In this document: positions 42,721 to 54,341 of the stretch, one piece after another | Layout of the letters: every line of letters begins with the position of its first letter | Numbering within the stretch: the first letter of the stretch is position 1 | Origin: Diplosphaera chodatii | Taxonomy: Eukaryota > Chlorophyta > Trebouxiophyceae > Prasiolales > Stichococcaceae | Reading direction: 5' to 3' | DNA: 64,000 bases | Assembly: GCA_032358165.1 (NCBI GenBank) | Contig: JAALGY010000023.1 | Span: forward strand, 2,542,001-2,606,000 | The notes under the pieces: model-generated | Database searches by the model: none | What the model saw: only the letters and a program-made list of their open reading frames with translations | What the model was told of the DNA's origin: nothing | Translations under genes and position numbers: made by a program

Positions 42721-43084
42721 CAGGCTGTTCGAATGTCAACCCAGCTGCATGGTGATGTAGCACCGTGCTTGCTGCAAGAGATATGATCTTTGACGAGGCA
42801 GACACATCATCACAGACTAGGTGTACCCAGTGCTGCTGACAGCAGCTCTGTCATTGTCTGTGCATGCTGTGCCCTACGGACTTGGTGGGTATAGGCTTGA
42901 ATATGGGCCATCCAAAGGATGCCAGATAACTCTGATCCACTTTGTGGTATGCTATCTCAACTGTTGCAGTACAGCAGTCTTAGTCCCTCATATGCGCAGT
43001 GCACCAACCCTGTAAGAATGTTCTGCTGCTGTGTGTGCTGCTCGGCCGTGCATGGCAGGCAACACATCGTCCTGGAGGCAAGCG
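42721..43084. terminator. Convergent 3' region, isochorismatase B / FPS
   Basis: A short gap where two genes end towards each other. A TGTAA at 43011-43015 is a candidate polyadenylation signal for copy B, about 290 nt after its stop. No signal assigned for the minus strand. Confidence 0.35.
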
Positions 43085-45879
43085 TCACTTTTTCCGCTTG
43101 TAGATCTTGCCAAGCAGCAGCGTGAAAACGCCCTGCGGCAGGCTGGACTGGTCGCTGATCAGCTGCGTCAGCTTGTCATGGCTCGCCTGTTCAACGCCAC
43201 CAGCCGGGTTTAAGACGCGCAAATCAGTGGTGGACTGCTTGCCTCTCTGGAGCACCTTGTCAGCATGCGCTGCAATGCTGCTGGCCTGCTGTTGTTGAAG
43301 GGCTTCGAAACACTGTACCTTACCTGCTCATAGTCGAAAAAGCGCTGCTCCAAGCCTAGCTCGCTGTACACTGCCTTGATTCTCTGAACGCTGTCGCTGT
43401 CTGGCTTGCCATAATTATCCTGCAGCGCATGTTATGTAATAGATGCCACACTTGCAGAGTCACACCGCTCCTCAGTGTCCATTCTGCACGCTTTGGTACA
43501 CCAGCAGATGCTGGCATCCACGTAGCATGATCTGCAGGTGGTCGCTCACCTCAATGACCTGCCGCTGCTGGGGGCTGGCCGTCTCCAGCGCTTGCACCAC
43601 AAGCCAGGAGCATTTGTTGTCCTCGATGTCGGTGCCGATCTTGCCGATGACCTCTGGGTCCCCATAGCAATCTAGGTAGTCGTCTTGTATCTGCAGCAAC
43701 AACATTGACATAGTCAACCAACCGGAGCATTCCGGCAGCAATGCGGTGCCAGCAGCACGACCATGGGGTGCACTGGGGTGGCACAGCAGAGAAGGTGCAT
43801 GCCACCATCTGGCAGACACCGACCCTGCTTCCTTCACTCGGAAGCCATAGAGGCACCAGGCTTGATGTACAGCCTGCTAGTCTTGCAAATGCATAGAATG
43901 CACTCAACCTTGGTGCAGACGAAGCACAAACGCCTGCGCCCGACCCACTCCACAGCTCCCCAACTCAGCAACATGAAACTCAGGGGTGCAGGGATGGTAT
44001 ACGAAGCAAGCCGAAGAAGCGGCACCTGGAAGTACTGGCCCATGCGGACGCAGATGTCCTTGGCCAGATCCAGGGACGCATCGTCAGACACGCCGCCGAT
44101 GAGCAGACCGCATGCGACGGGCAGGTAGAAGGAGTAATAGGCTGTTTTGAACGTCACGATGCGCATGTACGTGTCGGTCGTGTATCGCTTTAGGTCCACC
44201 TGTATAAAATCAACACAGGTGTTCACAGCTTACACGAGGCTTGCTGCACTCTGCACCTCTTGTCTTGCAGACGGTACACTAGTATACTGTGCTGCTGTGC
44301 CTGCATCTCCCGACCAATGCGCAGGAGCCCAAAGGCCGGCCAAGCAACATGCTGAAGCACGCGCAGCAGGGTACGCACCGTGCCGATGGGGGCTGTAATC
44401 AGGTCCAGCAGCTGCCCGTGGCTGGTCTGATGTGTTGTCTGCAGCAGAGGCCAGCAGCCTGATCAAACCCCGCTGGCGGTGCAGGGTGGTGAATACCCTC
44501 GAGCAACTTGGAGCTTTCAGCATGCCGCAAGATGCTCCCTTGCTCTGTTCCACATGTTGTGATGATCATATATGTAATGAGCCCAGGTCGATACGCATCA
44601 AGGTCACCTCATGGAACAGCTCCAGGAGGTGTGCGTACTGGGGCGAGCGCCGGAAGTGCTTCTGCAGGATGCGATAGATGCACGACTCCAGCACAATGCC
44701 ATCATTGATTGCCACCAGCCCCACCTGCATGGCCAACACGTGATTCACCAGCTGCTTGTGACTTGTTCTTGAACGACTGCATGCACAACCTGCTGGTTGC
44801 ACGAGACGAGACACTCCGCCCAGCTGTCCTGCAGTGCACACCTTCTTCACCCTGTACCAGCAGGGCTGCCCTCGCCGTGTGATGGAGTTGTCCATGATGT
44901 CGTCTGCCACCAGGAAAAATGCTTGGAGCTGCAGCAAACATGGCCACGTTTGTTGTCGCTAATCACTGGCAGATTTCGGCGTGCATGTAGGTCCTAAGAG
45001 GTGCTGCAGGTGGTCATGTGCGGCGTGACAGGGACACTCACCCATTCGATGCACCAGCCAAGGATGTTGGCGTCCTGAGACTCCTCAGGTGTGATCTCCT
45101 GCACATGTGGACCGCTGTCAGGAAATGCCATCAGACCCAGACAGCACATGCCGTAGGCATGGAGCAGCAGCACATTGCTGCTGTCGAGCCTTTGAACACC
45201 CTGACCTGATCCCCTTTCAACGCTTGCAGCACGTCCAGCACCGCCATGCCCCGGTTGAGCTTTCCGCCGGGCACGTTGTAGTCTAGCATCTGCAGGGTGA
45301 GGAGTGTGGTTCAGGGAGGTAAGCTCAACGCCGTGACTATGCAGCAGTGCCCACGAGCGGCCTGATCGCACATCATTCCAAATACTTGCTAGTCTCCACG
45401 TGTTTGACTGCCAGCTACAGGCGCAATCCAGCGCCTCGCTGGCCAGCACACCACTCCTCAGCATGCCGCTCACCTCAACGAGCCATTGCCGTGCGGCCAT
45501 TGTTTGATCACCAAGCAGAGGATCCTGTGCCAGCTCCTCCCGCAACATCGCATATACCTTCATGAAATCCTGCATGGCATACATGAAGTGTGTGCGGCGA
45601 TCTCATCCGCCTCAGATCCGGCGCAGAGACGCCAGATCAGGTGCTCTCAAGATTCACCCTGCTTTTAGTCTGCAAGCAGCACATTGATCCGTCCCCCGAT
45701 CCACAGCATACCTGACGTGATGAGGCCCCATTCGCAGCGCTTGCAGCCGGCGCTGCCTGCAGCTCTGCTGTACCCATCTTTATTGGCAGAGCAGCACTGC
45801 TGGCAATCTGCGCAACGGCTGCAAGCGCTGGCTTCTGAAATGCACGACTGCGGCTCGCTCGTGTCACAAGAGCAAACAT
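43085..45879 (-). CDS. FPS: Farnesyl diphosphate synthase with N-terminal extension
   Basis: Condenses IPP with DMAPP and then GPP to FPP, precursor of sterols and prenyl groups. Eleven exons: 45879-45712, 45569-45474, 45289-45206, 45098-45042, 44928-44842, 44724-44608, 44438-44379, 44199-44026, 43690-43550, 43419-43324, 43186-43085, all phase 0, 393 residues. Both Asp-rich motifs are present ([19 protein letters not shown] and [13 protein letters not shown]), with [14 protein letters not shown] between them and GKIYKRK at the C-terminus. Exon 1 ([20 protein letters not shown], Ser/Ala-rich, no acidic residue for 38 positions) looks like a mitochondrial or plastid targeting peptide; the next exon opens [13 protein letters not shown], the usual FPS start. 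An internal ATG at 45584 could give a form without the extension. Confidence 0.93.
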
Positions 45880-46397
45880 TCACGAGCGCTTTTGAAGGCC
45901 TCGCTGCATTTGATCGCTCCTGACACAGGTGCAATGCTTCTGCACCTTCCACAGCACGCAGCACAGCACGATGCCAGCGAAGCGTTGATGCTGGGACCCT
46001 GGGAGTCTCGATAAGACATCGGCAATCCGCAGGCTGTAGGCACATGTTACATCCTGTAATTCAGTATGATCGCCTAGTGTTCCAGCGGCATCAGCGATTG
46101 CCTGCAGGTTCAAAGCCTGCTGCTCACGAGCAGCTTGGCATCGTCGGCAACGTGTCCGTTACTACAGCAATTACATTGGGTGGCAAAGATCCAAAACAGC
46201 CAGAGCAGAGATGCCCATCGTGACGTATGCAGAGACTTTTGGGTGATCCACCTGCCGTCTTGTTCAGTGACGCTGCCAACCTCAGTACTGCGGTGCCTCG
46301 GATGCGTCATCAGATTCGTCGTGTAGGCGTTTAGAAGTCGTGCTTGACTCACCTGGCTGCGCATACAACCCTGCTGGTTGTTCCCTCTGTTCTGCAG
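45880..46397. promoter_or_regulatory. Divergent promoter, FPS / retropepsin-like gene
   Basis: About 520 bp. It probably also holds the unrecognised first exon of the plus-strand gene, which must supply the start codon and two bases of the codon before K-G-R-G-R. Confidence 0.4.
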
Positions 46398-48623
46398 GAA
46401 AGGCAGAGGACGAGGCCGGGGGAGGGGACGTGGGCGGGGTCGGGGTCGGGATGATGGCAGCGGCAGAGACCAAAGTGGCAGGGGCCGTGCCCGAGGCAGG
46501 GGCCGGAGCCGGCGGCCCCCAGAAGAAGCGGGTTTCAAGCCCTTCAGCGGCAGCGGCGGGACGGCAGGCAGCGATGCCGCGCCAGCAAACGGGCGAGGCG
46601 TTGCCGGCGAGGTCGGCGTCTTCGAGGTGAGTTCGCAAAAACAATGCGTCTGCCCGCCAGTGCTAAACTACATCATATCAAACCCTATCCTGCGGACAAA
46701 GCACGCTATCCGCTTGCATCACGCCTGTCTTGAAACCACACTATGCAGGCTGGTGCGGGGGCACAGGACCGGGCGGCAGTCGTCGCCCGCATGCAGGAGG
46801 ACCTCAACGAGTGTGCAGCCCTGGAGCTTCTGCAGCGCCAGCGGCAGGAACAGGTGAGCTGGGTCAGATGCAGTCCTCGACGAGCTGGTGGTGATGGCAC
46901 ATGCTTGCAGTGTTTGGCGACGCTGCCGGCTCCGCATGAGCATATTTGACAGTTTGCAAGCGTCTTCGCAGGCAGAGGCAGAGCGCCTCGCGCGCGAGGC
47001 AAAGCGGTCAGAGGAGCAGCTTGCACAGCAGACATTAGCGCCGGAGCCCAGTCAGTTTGACGTGCAGGTGTGCATGTTCATGCCAAGGCCCAACCGGCCA
47101 GTATGACCTCATGCATCAGGCAACTTCAGGCCTTGTCAGTTGCATTGCCTCAACATGCCTCGGATTTCCATCGCACAGGCTTCAATGATGCCGTGACAAC
47201 TCCGCTGTCTAGCTGCGGGGGGAAATCACAAACATTGTTTTTGCTGGTGCAGGCCGCGGTGGATGCCGCCGCCGCCATGTCTGCATCCCAGGAAGTCGCA
47301 GGCGGTAGGAGCGGTATGACCGACAGCAATGAGCCCAGCAGCGATGTGATTGACCTGTGCGACAGCGACGAGGAGTGTGCAGACACGCCGCTGCAGCCGC
47401 TGGGATGGCGGCCAGACAGCAGGCCGCAGCAGGGTGGCGAGCGGCAATATGGCAGGCAGCAGCAGCAGCAGCAGCACACCCAAGGCCCTATGCAGAGGCG
47501 TCAGCAGCTGGGAGGCATGGCAGCACGCGGCAGCGGCCCAGACTGGCAGCTGGGGTTTGCTTCGTCAGGGACAGCTGCCAATGGCGCTGGCCCCGGATCA
47601 GCTGCAGTTGTGAGCGCAGCGGCGGATAGCGGCATTGGAATGGCTGGCACCAACCCCTTTATTAACCCAGCCCGCTACATCCCAGAAGAAGGTGAGCTCT
47701 GCTGGAACGGAGTCACATGGCAGCTATGTTGAAGATGGCCGCCCAAATGGCTGATGGGCATTGGCGATGCACCGACACATGATCAGTCACCGCTGCAGGC
47801 GAAGATGCAGTGGATCTGGAGCTGCATGTCATGGAGGTGGCAGAGGTGGCGGACCTGGGCATGACATGGCACCGCTGCAGGGCCTGCCTGGACACTGGTG
47901 CTGCATGGGCCAGACTGCATGCATGAGAAGCAGAACCTCATGTGCATGGCGGAGCGTTACATCCATCGCTACAACCCAAAGACCTGTTGATGGTGTCTAT
48001 TTGTACACAATCATTATGGACCAAAATGACTACTGCAGGAAACGAGGGCTGCACCCTCATCACACAAGGCTTGGCCAGCCGGCTTGGGCTGCTTGACGCT
48101 CAGGTTCGTGTAGACGGTCAAGACCTGCTTGTTTGTGTTTGCAGCGAAAGATGTCGATCTGACCTGCTTCAGTTGCCTCATTCCACGTCGAGCTGAGTGC
48201 ACCTGATGTGTCCGCGCCCTTCACTGCCTGTGCAGGGTAGACCCTTAGGAGGGGGCAACCGCATGATTCAGGTGCAAGGCGTTGTAGCGGGCGCCGCCGA
48301 GCGGGTGCCCGTGATGTCCTTCACCTATCGGATCAAAGGTACCACAGGGCTGGTGGCATGACTCATTTACAGATGCGTTTGCAGGAATGATGTACCTGTC
48401 GTGCAGGTCGGCCATGAATCAACCCTTGCACCAGGCGTGCTGTAGCTCAGGAATGCAGGTGCATAATGTGACGCTGCTCACGCACTTACTGGTATGTGCA
48501 GGCAAGACGCTGCGGGTACGGGGCGCCATGACCACCGCCCGGCTAGGGTGCGACCTGCTGATCAGCCGGCGTGAGCTGCTGCAGTTCGAGTCGGATGGCT
48601 ACCGGCTGAGTGCCAAGCGCTGA
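46398..48623 (+). CDS. RG-rich protein with retropepsin-like (aspartic protease) C-terminal domain; start missing
   Basis: Exons: 46398-46626, 46749-46853, 46972-47067, 47253-47691, 47799-47897, 48039-48103, 48236-48338, 48502-48623, phases consistent. N-terminus is an RG/RGG block (KGRGRGRGRGRGRGRGR), typical of RNA-binding or methylated proteins. Then a helical, Glu/Gln-rich stretch (AVVARMQEDLNECAALELLQ, AEAERLAREAKRSEEQL), an acidic DVIDLCDSDEE patch resembling a SUMO- or ubiquitin-interaction motif, and a polyQ tract. The C-terminal part reads LDTGNEGCTLITQGLASRLG, then VPVMSFTYRIKG and RLGCDLLISRRELL: the DTG active site and following LG[CDx]LLIS pattern of retroviral-type aspartic proteases, as in DDI1 or LTR elements. 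No reverse transcriptase or integrase follows, so it is likely a domesticated or cellular protease. The first exon was not found. Confidence 0.7.
47458..47478 (+). repeat. CAG repeat encoding polyglutamine
   Basis: Six or seven consecutive CAG codons in the fourth exon of the retropepsin-like gene. Confidence 0.8.
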
Positions 48624-49254
48624 GGCATGACTGGCTGTTCCCCCTCAGCAGGAGTTGTGCGCTGTACAGCTATGAATAGCCCGTATAGTCTCAAGTGTCA
48701 TCGTGGCAGCAGCAGACTGCAGGTTTGCAGGAGGCATGCACCCTGATTTGCTTGGCATGCAGCAGCGGCATCAGCTTTCTGCAGCATGTTGTCAGCGCTT
48801 GCAGCAGGCAAGCAGTGTTTCCATTCAGACGGAGTGTACCGTATCCTGAATCCACCCTTGGTTCTTCCAGCATGTATGACTACGGTGTACAGTAATTCTG
48901 AATATGCTTTGGGTGTCGGCCACCAGCTACTTAATATAGGATCCCAAACCACGAAACTGTCAAGATCGTGTTATACAGCAAAGACAACGGAACTGCCACA
49001 GTTCAGCGGGGTTGTAGTGAGGCATAGGCGGCAGTCTGCACACCACATCTGCCAATGTGAAATCCGCAATCATTGTACGGCGGCAGTGACAGGCCTCAGC
49101 GGCGCATGGCTGGCCGACGACCTTGGCTGCATCACGTCACCCAGCTTTGCATGATAAACCTCGACCTGCATCTCACACATTCACCGCTCAGCAAATCATG
49201 ACCCTTTCACATTGGCACGCCATCAAGGTAGGCACGGAGCTCCATTCCTCGCTT
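48624..49254. other. Convergent gap, retropepsin-like gene / NUF2
   Basis: About 630 bp between two genes ending towards each other. No exon recognised. Confidence 0.35.
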
Positions 49255-52121
49255 CTAATTTTGATGGGGGTTCAAGGGCAAAGCCGTCGCCATCTGGACC
49301 CAAAGGTCACACTCAGCAGTAGCAGTACACGCTGTCAGCTCACCTCCTGCAGCAGTGCCCTATACTGGGCCAGCACGTTTTCCTTCTCCGACTGGTGCTC
49401 TGCGTGCAATGCCTTGATCTCATCCTCGACGCCGCGCTTCTGTAACACACGCAGACATGTGCTGTCAGCTGCGGACACCGCATTGCTTTGCTTACACATT
49501 GGCAGTGGCACAAATCCGGAGCTGCATGAAATGAAGACGATTGAGGATCTATGTGATACTGTGCCGGATGTGGCGAGGTATCAGTAGCCTGGCAGGACGG
49601 TTATGATACGGTGGCCAGCAGGTCAAAAGTGATCGTATGGCGCACCAAATTTTGCTGCTCGTTGAGCTGCGCAAGCGTGGCCTCATTCGCCGCCTGCACT
49701 GCCTCCTTCTCCTTCTTCTGCTGCTCGACTTGTGCCGCAGCCGCATCCTTCCGCAGCTTGCTCTGCGGTGTATGTGGGTGGCAGTAAGTCTGAGGCGCAC
49801 AGGCAGTTAGCACATGTGTACACTGTAGTCCATAGGGGTTGATATATGCCCAAAGCTGTCGAGCACAGTGTGTAGCATGCAGTATTCGTGTGAGCAACAG
49901 GCTGCACCGACTGCTCGTGGCGTGCGATGTTGTCCTGCAGGTGGTTCTTCTTCCCCGACAGGCCCTCGTGCACAGTCTTCAGCTGCGCCACTTCGTGATC
50001 CTGTGCAGGGGCGTGGCCAGACGCTGTTGATACAGTACAAGGTTGGATGCCACCAGGGGTCCAATCTGAGGTGCGCAATCGTCGAAATGCTGCTGCTGTC
50101 GTGGGCAGAGTCTGCTGCGCACCCTGTCAGCGATTTCCTTGCGCAGTTCCTTGACACGCCGAGACACCTTGCGCTTTTTCTCCATGTCTGCACCCAGCCC
50201 CTGCAGCTGCTCCATCGCCTCTGCCAGCTGCTGCTCCACCTGTGTACCGAAGCCAGGGGGGTGAAGATTGTACAGGAAGCATATCGATGCGGTTGCTGAC
50301 GCGGGCAAGCTGTGCAGGGTGCGCATGCTGCTCAGGGGAGGCGGTATCTCTGAGCGTCATCAAACAAGTGCTTTCGTGTGGACACGTGCACAGCTGCTGT
50401 CACCTTTACGATGGCCTGCTCGCGGTTGGCTAACTCGCGGCAGCGCTGCTCAGCTGCCACTGCTGCCTCCCGCTCTGCTGTCACCGCCGCCTGCAGCTCG
50501 TTCAGGCTCCGCCGCAGCTCCTCTGGCGACTGCAGATTCACAACTGGTGCACGTAACCCGCACTCATATCAGCAGCAGACTGCTATCCCATTCAGGCCAC
50601 TAACGTCAAGATGTCAAGAGGCCTTGCAATATAGGCTGTGGGTAGGGTGCCCTAGCTTGCTGTGGCACATGCACCGTTTGTGCTGCACTGTGACGTATGT
50701 GCAGCTGTAAGACTGCCTGACGCGATCAAGTCCGACCCGACGTGACTGATCTGCAAACACGACTGAGCCGAGGCCACGAAGCTCTATCAGCCTGCAGTAT
50801 GTGAACGCCACCCACCTCCACGAGCTGGCCTTGCAGCCGATCACCCTCCTCCCGTGCCTCCTCCAGCTGCAGTTTCTGCCGCTCCGCCTCATTCTCACTG
50901 TCCTTCGCCTCCGCCTGCAGCGCTGCCACCTGCATAGCCCAGTGCATGAGCTCTAGCTCTCGCCACCGTGCAAGATAGCCGGTCATATTGCAGGTTGTCA
51001 AGCGACTTGGATGCGGTGCATCGGTGAGCGCACCGCTTGCTGCAGCTTGGCCTGCTGCTCTATGAGCTGGCTGTTCTCTGAGCAAATTTCCTCTGTCTCA
51101 GCCTGGAGCTGCGCAACTTCCTGCAGATGGTGTGCCAAGTGTGATGCAGGTGAAGCCGCGAAACGAGGCCAGCTAGCTGGTCAGTCGCGCCACGAGCACG
51201 AGAGCTGTACACATCACGCACCGGTTCCTGTGCCATACGCTCGTCCTGTATCCGCTGCAGCTCCTCTTTCTGCACACATGCATGCGACAAGATGATACAC
51301 AACATCCGGTGCTTATTACTCAAGCACATGTGTGGTCAGTGGTAGCTATGATCATACGAAGGAGGTCGTGCATCAGACTCAGGGAGTCTTCAGCTAAGCG
51401 TGTGCTGCATTGCAGAGGCACAGTTGTCAATTTACACCGCACCAGCTTGGCGTTGGCCTCAGACAGCACGGCTTGCTGCTCCAGCAGCGAGTCCGTTTGC
51501 TGCTGCCAGGTGAGGTACACCTCCAGCTTCGTCTCCCTGAAGCGTGCAAAGTTCACCAGCGCTGACAGCTGCCGCCGCAACCGATGCTCCTCCGGCCTTG
51601 TCAGGTCCTGCGCAACCGGATCGGAGCTGGCCCCTGACACTTCTGCAGCGCCATGTCCCGCAGTTTCAGCTTTCAAAGCGTCAACCTGGCCTGCAGCTCA
51701 CCCGCATGGACAGGTCGTGGTACCCCGCAGCGCCCATGAGCTTGCGCAGGTACTGGAAGAAGGTCAGTACTGGGATTGTCTCGTCGTAGAGCTCTGGAAA
51801 CTCCAGCTCGTCAATGGCCTCGAACACCGGCTGTCTCATGTCGTCCCTATGCGGGTGCAACCCGGGCAGGTCCAAGAATGCATCTAGGCATGGTGTGCAG
51901 AGATGCATCTGCGCCCCTGCAGCGGCATCGGCGTATGCAAGGGATGAGACACAGGCAGCTCACTCCTCGACGCCCAGCAGCATTGTGACCAGCTGGTCGA
52001 AGGATTTGCGCACGACCTCCGGCGTGGGCTTCATCAGCTGCTCGGCCGTTAGCCTGACATCCATCTCGTTCAGGCATGTCAGCAGCTGCTTGTTGTCCAA
52101 GATGGGGTACGACGACGCCAT
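49255..52121 (-). CDS. NUF2: Kinetochore protein NUF2 (NDC80 complex)
   Basis: Binds microtubules at kinetochores as partner of NDC80/HEC1. Minus-strand exons: 52121-51964, 51846-51712, 51607-51438, 51269-51222, 51120-51034, 50929-50816, 50529-50404, 50239-50123, 50000-49908, 49762-49646, 49439-49344, and a possible tiny last exon 49293-49255 (MATALPLNPHQN). The calponin-homology head is clear: YPILDNKQLLTCLNEMDVRL, TPEVVRKSFDQLVTMLLG, YLRKLMGAAGYHDLSMRDL, then RPEEHRLRRQLSALVNFARF, which matches NUF2 of plants and animals. The rest is heptad coiled coil rich in Glu, Gln, Lys and Ala. If the last tiny exon is wrong, translation reads a few codons into the intron and stops at 49334. Confidence 0.88.
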
Positions 52122-52694
52122 GGCGTCTGGCCACTACGCTCAGTCACTCCTCGCGCTATCTGCGGAGCGGTGCCTGCGTCACAGTGCTGACACCGTGCTG
52201 CCAACTGTGCTTGCGCTCAGCACTGGCTGATGCCACCCTGATGCACTGACAGCCGTTGGTGACTCAACGCTCAACGCGCTCTGCAAGCCTCGTGTCACTC
52301 CAGCTGCCCTCACAAGTCTGCCACGCGAAGCTACCATCGATCCGTCGACGCTGGTGCAAGCTGTCTTCAGCTTGCGAACATGTTAATGCGAAACTTCAAA
52401 CTGCGCTACAGGGCAGGGGTCCGATCAGCGGAATAGGCGTGCGTGGTTGGGGGTCGCCCTCGTTGTGTGCTGTCGCTCGGCATGGCAGCATCCTTTGCGT
52501 CAGCGTCTGTTGTTCTGTTCATAGGGCAACAAGGCAAACTTCATAGTGACGTGGGCCGCAGCTTGAGATGCTAAACGACACATGGCGTGGCAGGTGCGGG
52601 TGCTCAACATCCGCTGTGGGATTCTCTGGCGGCAGTCGACCCACACCTCTACTCCTGAACGCTCAAGAGAACGTAGCAGATAGCAAGCGGCAGC
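52122..52694. promoter_or_regulatory. Divergent promoter, NUF2 / unrecognised gene
   Basis: About 570 bp between a minus-strand and a plus-strand start. No motif assigned. Confidence 0.35.
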
Positions 52695-53979
52695 ATGGGC
52701 GACCTGTTAGATCACCAAGAGGCCCCGAACACCTGGTCATGGACCGGTCGCTTTGCTCAATTCCTGCCCCTGCAGGTTATCGGCCTGTTTCTGGGGTGTA
52801 TCCAGGAACCCCAGCGATGCTTCGATGTCTTGTGGTCTCCAGCTTGCTTTCCTAGCGCTTGCATGTGCTGATAGCAACTAGGCAGCCTTCAAGCCTGCTG
52901 CGGACTTTGTGGCCTGTAGGTGACACGCTCCATTCACTGCGCCTTCAACCCGGCCAAGAACCTCCAGGGTGTATGTGGGTTCTGGCTGCGCAGCGCCAAC
53001 CTGTGCAGCCTGACCCTGACATTGGATCCTGGGACGGCAGCTTGCGTCATGAGTGTGTACCTGAAGGTCTGCGAGTTTGCATGCATTGCGCCAACCTCAG
53101 ATGCGTCATCAGTCCCTAGCTGCCGGGGCATACTGCAGATGGATGTCTGCGGTTCTGCTTGATGGGCTCCTGCGAGCTGGTTGTGGTATAGGATTGCTGT
53201 GTTTACCGCACCGGGACGTAGTTCTCTGTCTGTGCGCAGGGCCAGCTGCATTGGCAGTGCAACCTCAACGCTGCAGTGGCACAGTGCTGCCTCCTGACAC
53301 CGGAGGACACGCAGCAGGGCTGGGTGTTGGCGGCAGCAGTGGCTGACGAGGTGCATTCGTATCTGACACAATGCTGACAACCTCGTACTTCCTACCTCGC
53401 AAGGATGAAGCGTACCAGTCAGTATGACCATCCTACAGACAGCTGTGTGCATGCACAGGCGCCCTCCAAGTGCTGCTTTATATTTGAGGGCGAGGCACAG
53501 AGCTGTGCAGCAGTGCTGCAGGTGCAGTAGGTGCTGTCGACTTGCAGCGTGTGTTTCCGTTGCGTGAAAATCAAGCCGAGGAATGTAGGTGTGTCTGCAT
53601 CCTATCTGCAGCATGTGCGGGAGCAGCAGGCTGCACACTCCAGGCAAGAGCAGCAGCCTCAGCAGTGTGCTGACGAGCAGCAGCTGGCGCTCGACGAGAC
53701 TCCAATCGAGGGTGCTGACAAAGAAACTGAGGTCACAGAAGCTGCGGTTCGTGACACAGCACATACGTCTGTCAGCCAGCTGCCGCCGTCTGGGCCAGCA
53801 CACGACTCACCTGGGCCAGCTGCAGCAGCAGCATCCGTGCAGCCAGGAGCAGAAGCCGTATTGCAGCCACAGCAGCTGCTTAGCAATGTGGTGCAACTGG
53901 ACGATGCTGCACTGAATTCAGAGCTCCAGGTTCGTGTACCGCGATCGTCTGAATCCAGACTGCATATCGCTCTTGCATG
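52695..53979 (+). CDS. Unrecognised multi-exon protein
   Basis: Tentative exons: 52695-52826 (MGDLLDHQEAPNTWSWTG...), 52920-53066 (VTRSIHCAFNPAKNLQGVCG...), 53240-53350 (GQLHWQCNLNAAVAQCCLLT...), 53459-53521 (APSKCCFIFEGEAQSCAAVL), and a last exon from about 53528 to 53979. The middle exons are all phase 0 with canonical sites. They alternate hydrophobic and polar residues (LCSLTLTLDPGTAACVMSVYL), as in beta-strands or a small outer-membrane-type barrel, but no family is recognisable. The final part (HSRQEQQPQQCADEQQLALD, then Ala/Pro-rich) is low complexity and its frame is not secured. Cys content is high for a cytosolic protein. Confidence 0.4.
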
Positions 53980-54341
53980 ATGCACGCAAGCTGTCTCGGC
54001 ATGCGCACTCTCATCATGGCTAAACTTGGCTTCCAATGCGTGCACAGAGGTGCATGAAACTCCCCGCATTCTGGGGCCTGGTGAACAGCATGGAAGCACT
54101 GTGGGAGGAGCTTGGAATGTCAAACGTCCGTGCCACAAAGGATTTTGCTGGCGGACGAATATTAAATTAGAACTCCACAATAGCTTGCTGTATAGCACGC
54201 CACTTCGCAGTGAAAGTGGATCGAATCGCTGTTCTCATGGTATTCACTGACCATGACCAGCTGAGCCTAGCTTATAGCTAAGTAGCCACAGCTGTTGGAT
54301 GTCCGACTGTACGGTCCAGAACGTGCCGTCCCAAGGTGTGG
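53980..54341. other. Convergent gap, unrecognised gene / LMW-PTP-like gene
   Basis: About 360 bp, AT-richer than the flanks around 54140-54180. No exon recognised. Confidence 0.35.

Noticed and set aside
46398..48623. An LTR retrotransposon around the retropepsin-like domain
   Set aside because: No reverse transcriptase, RNase H, integrase or flanking direct repeats seen, and the protease is split by introns.
52934..53803. 289-codon minus-strand open frame
   Set aside because: It is antisense to several plus-strand exons with proper splice sites; its product is Leu/Cys/His-rich with no domain, as expected for a shadow frame in GC-rich DNA.
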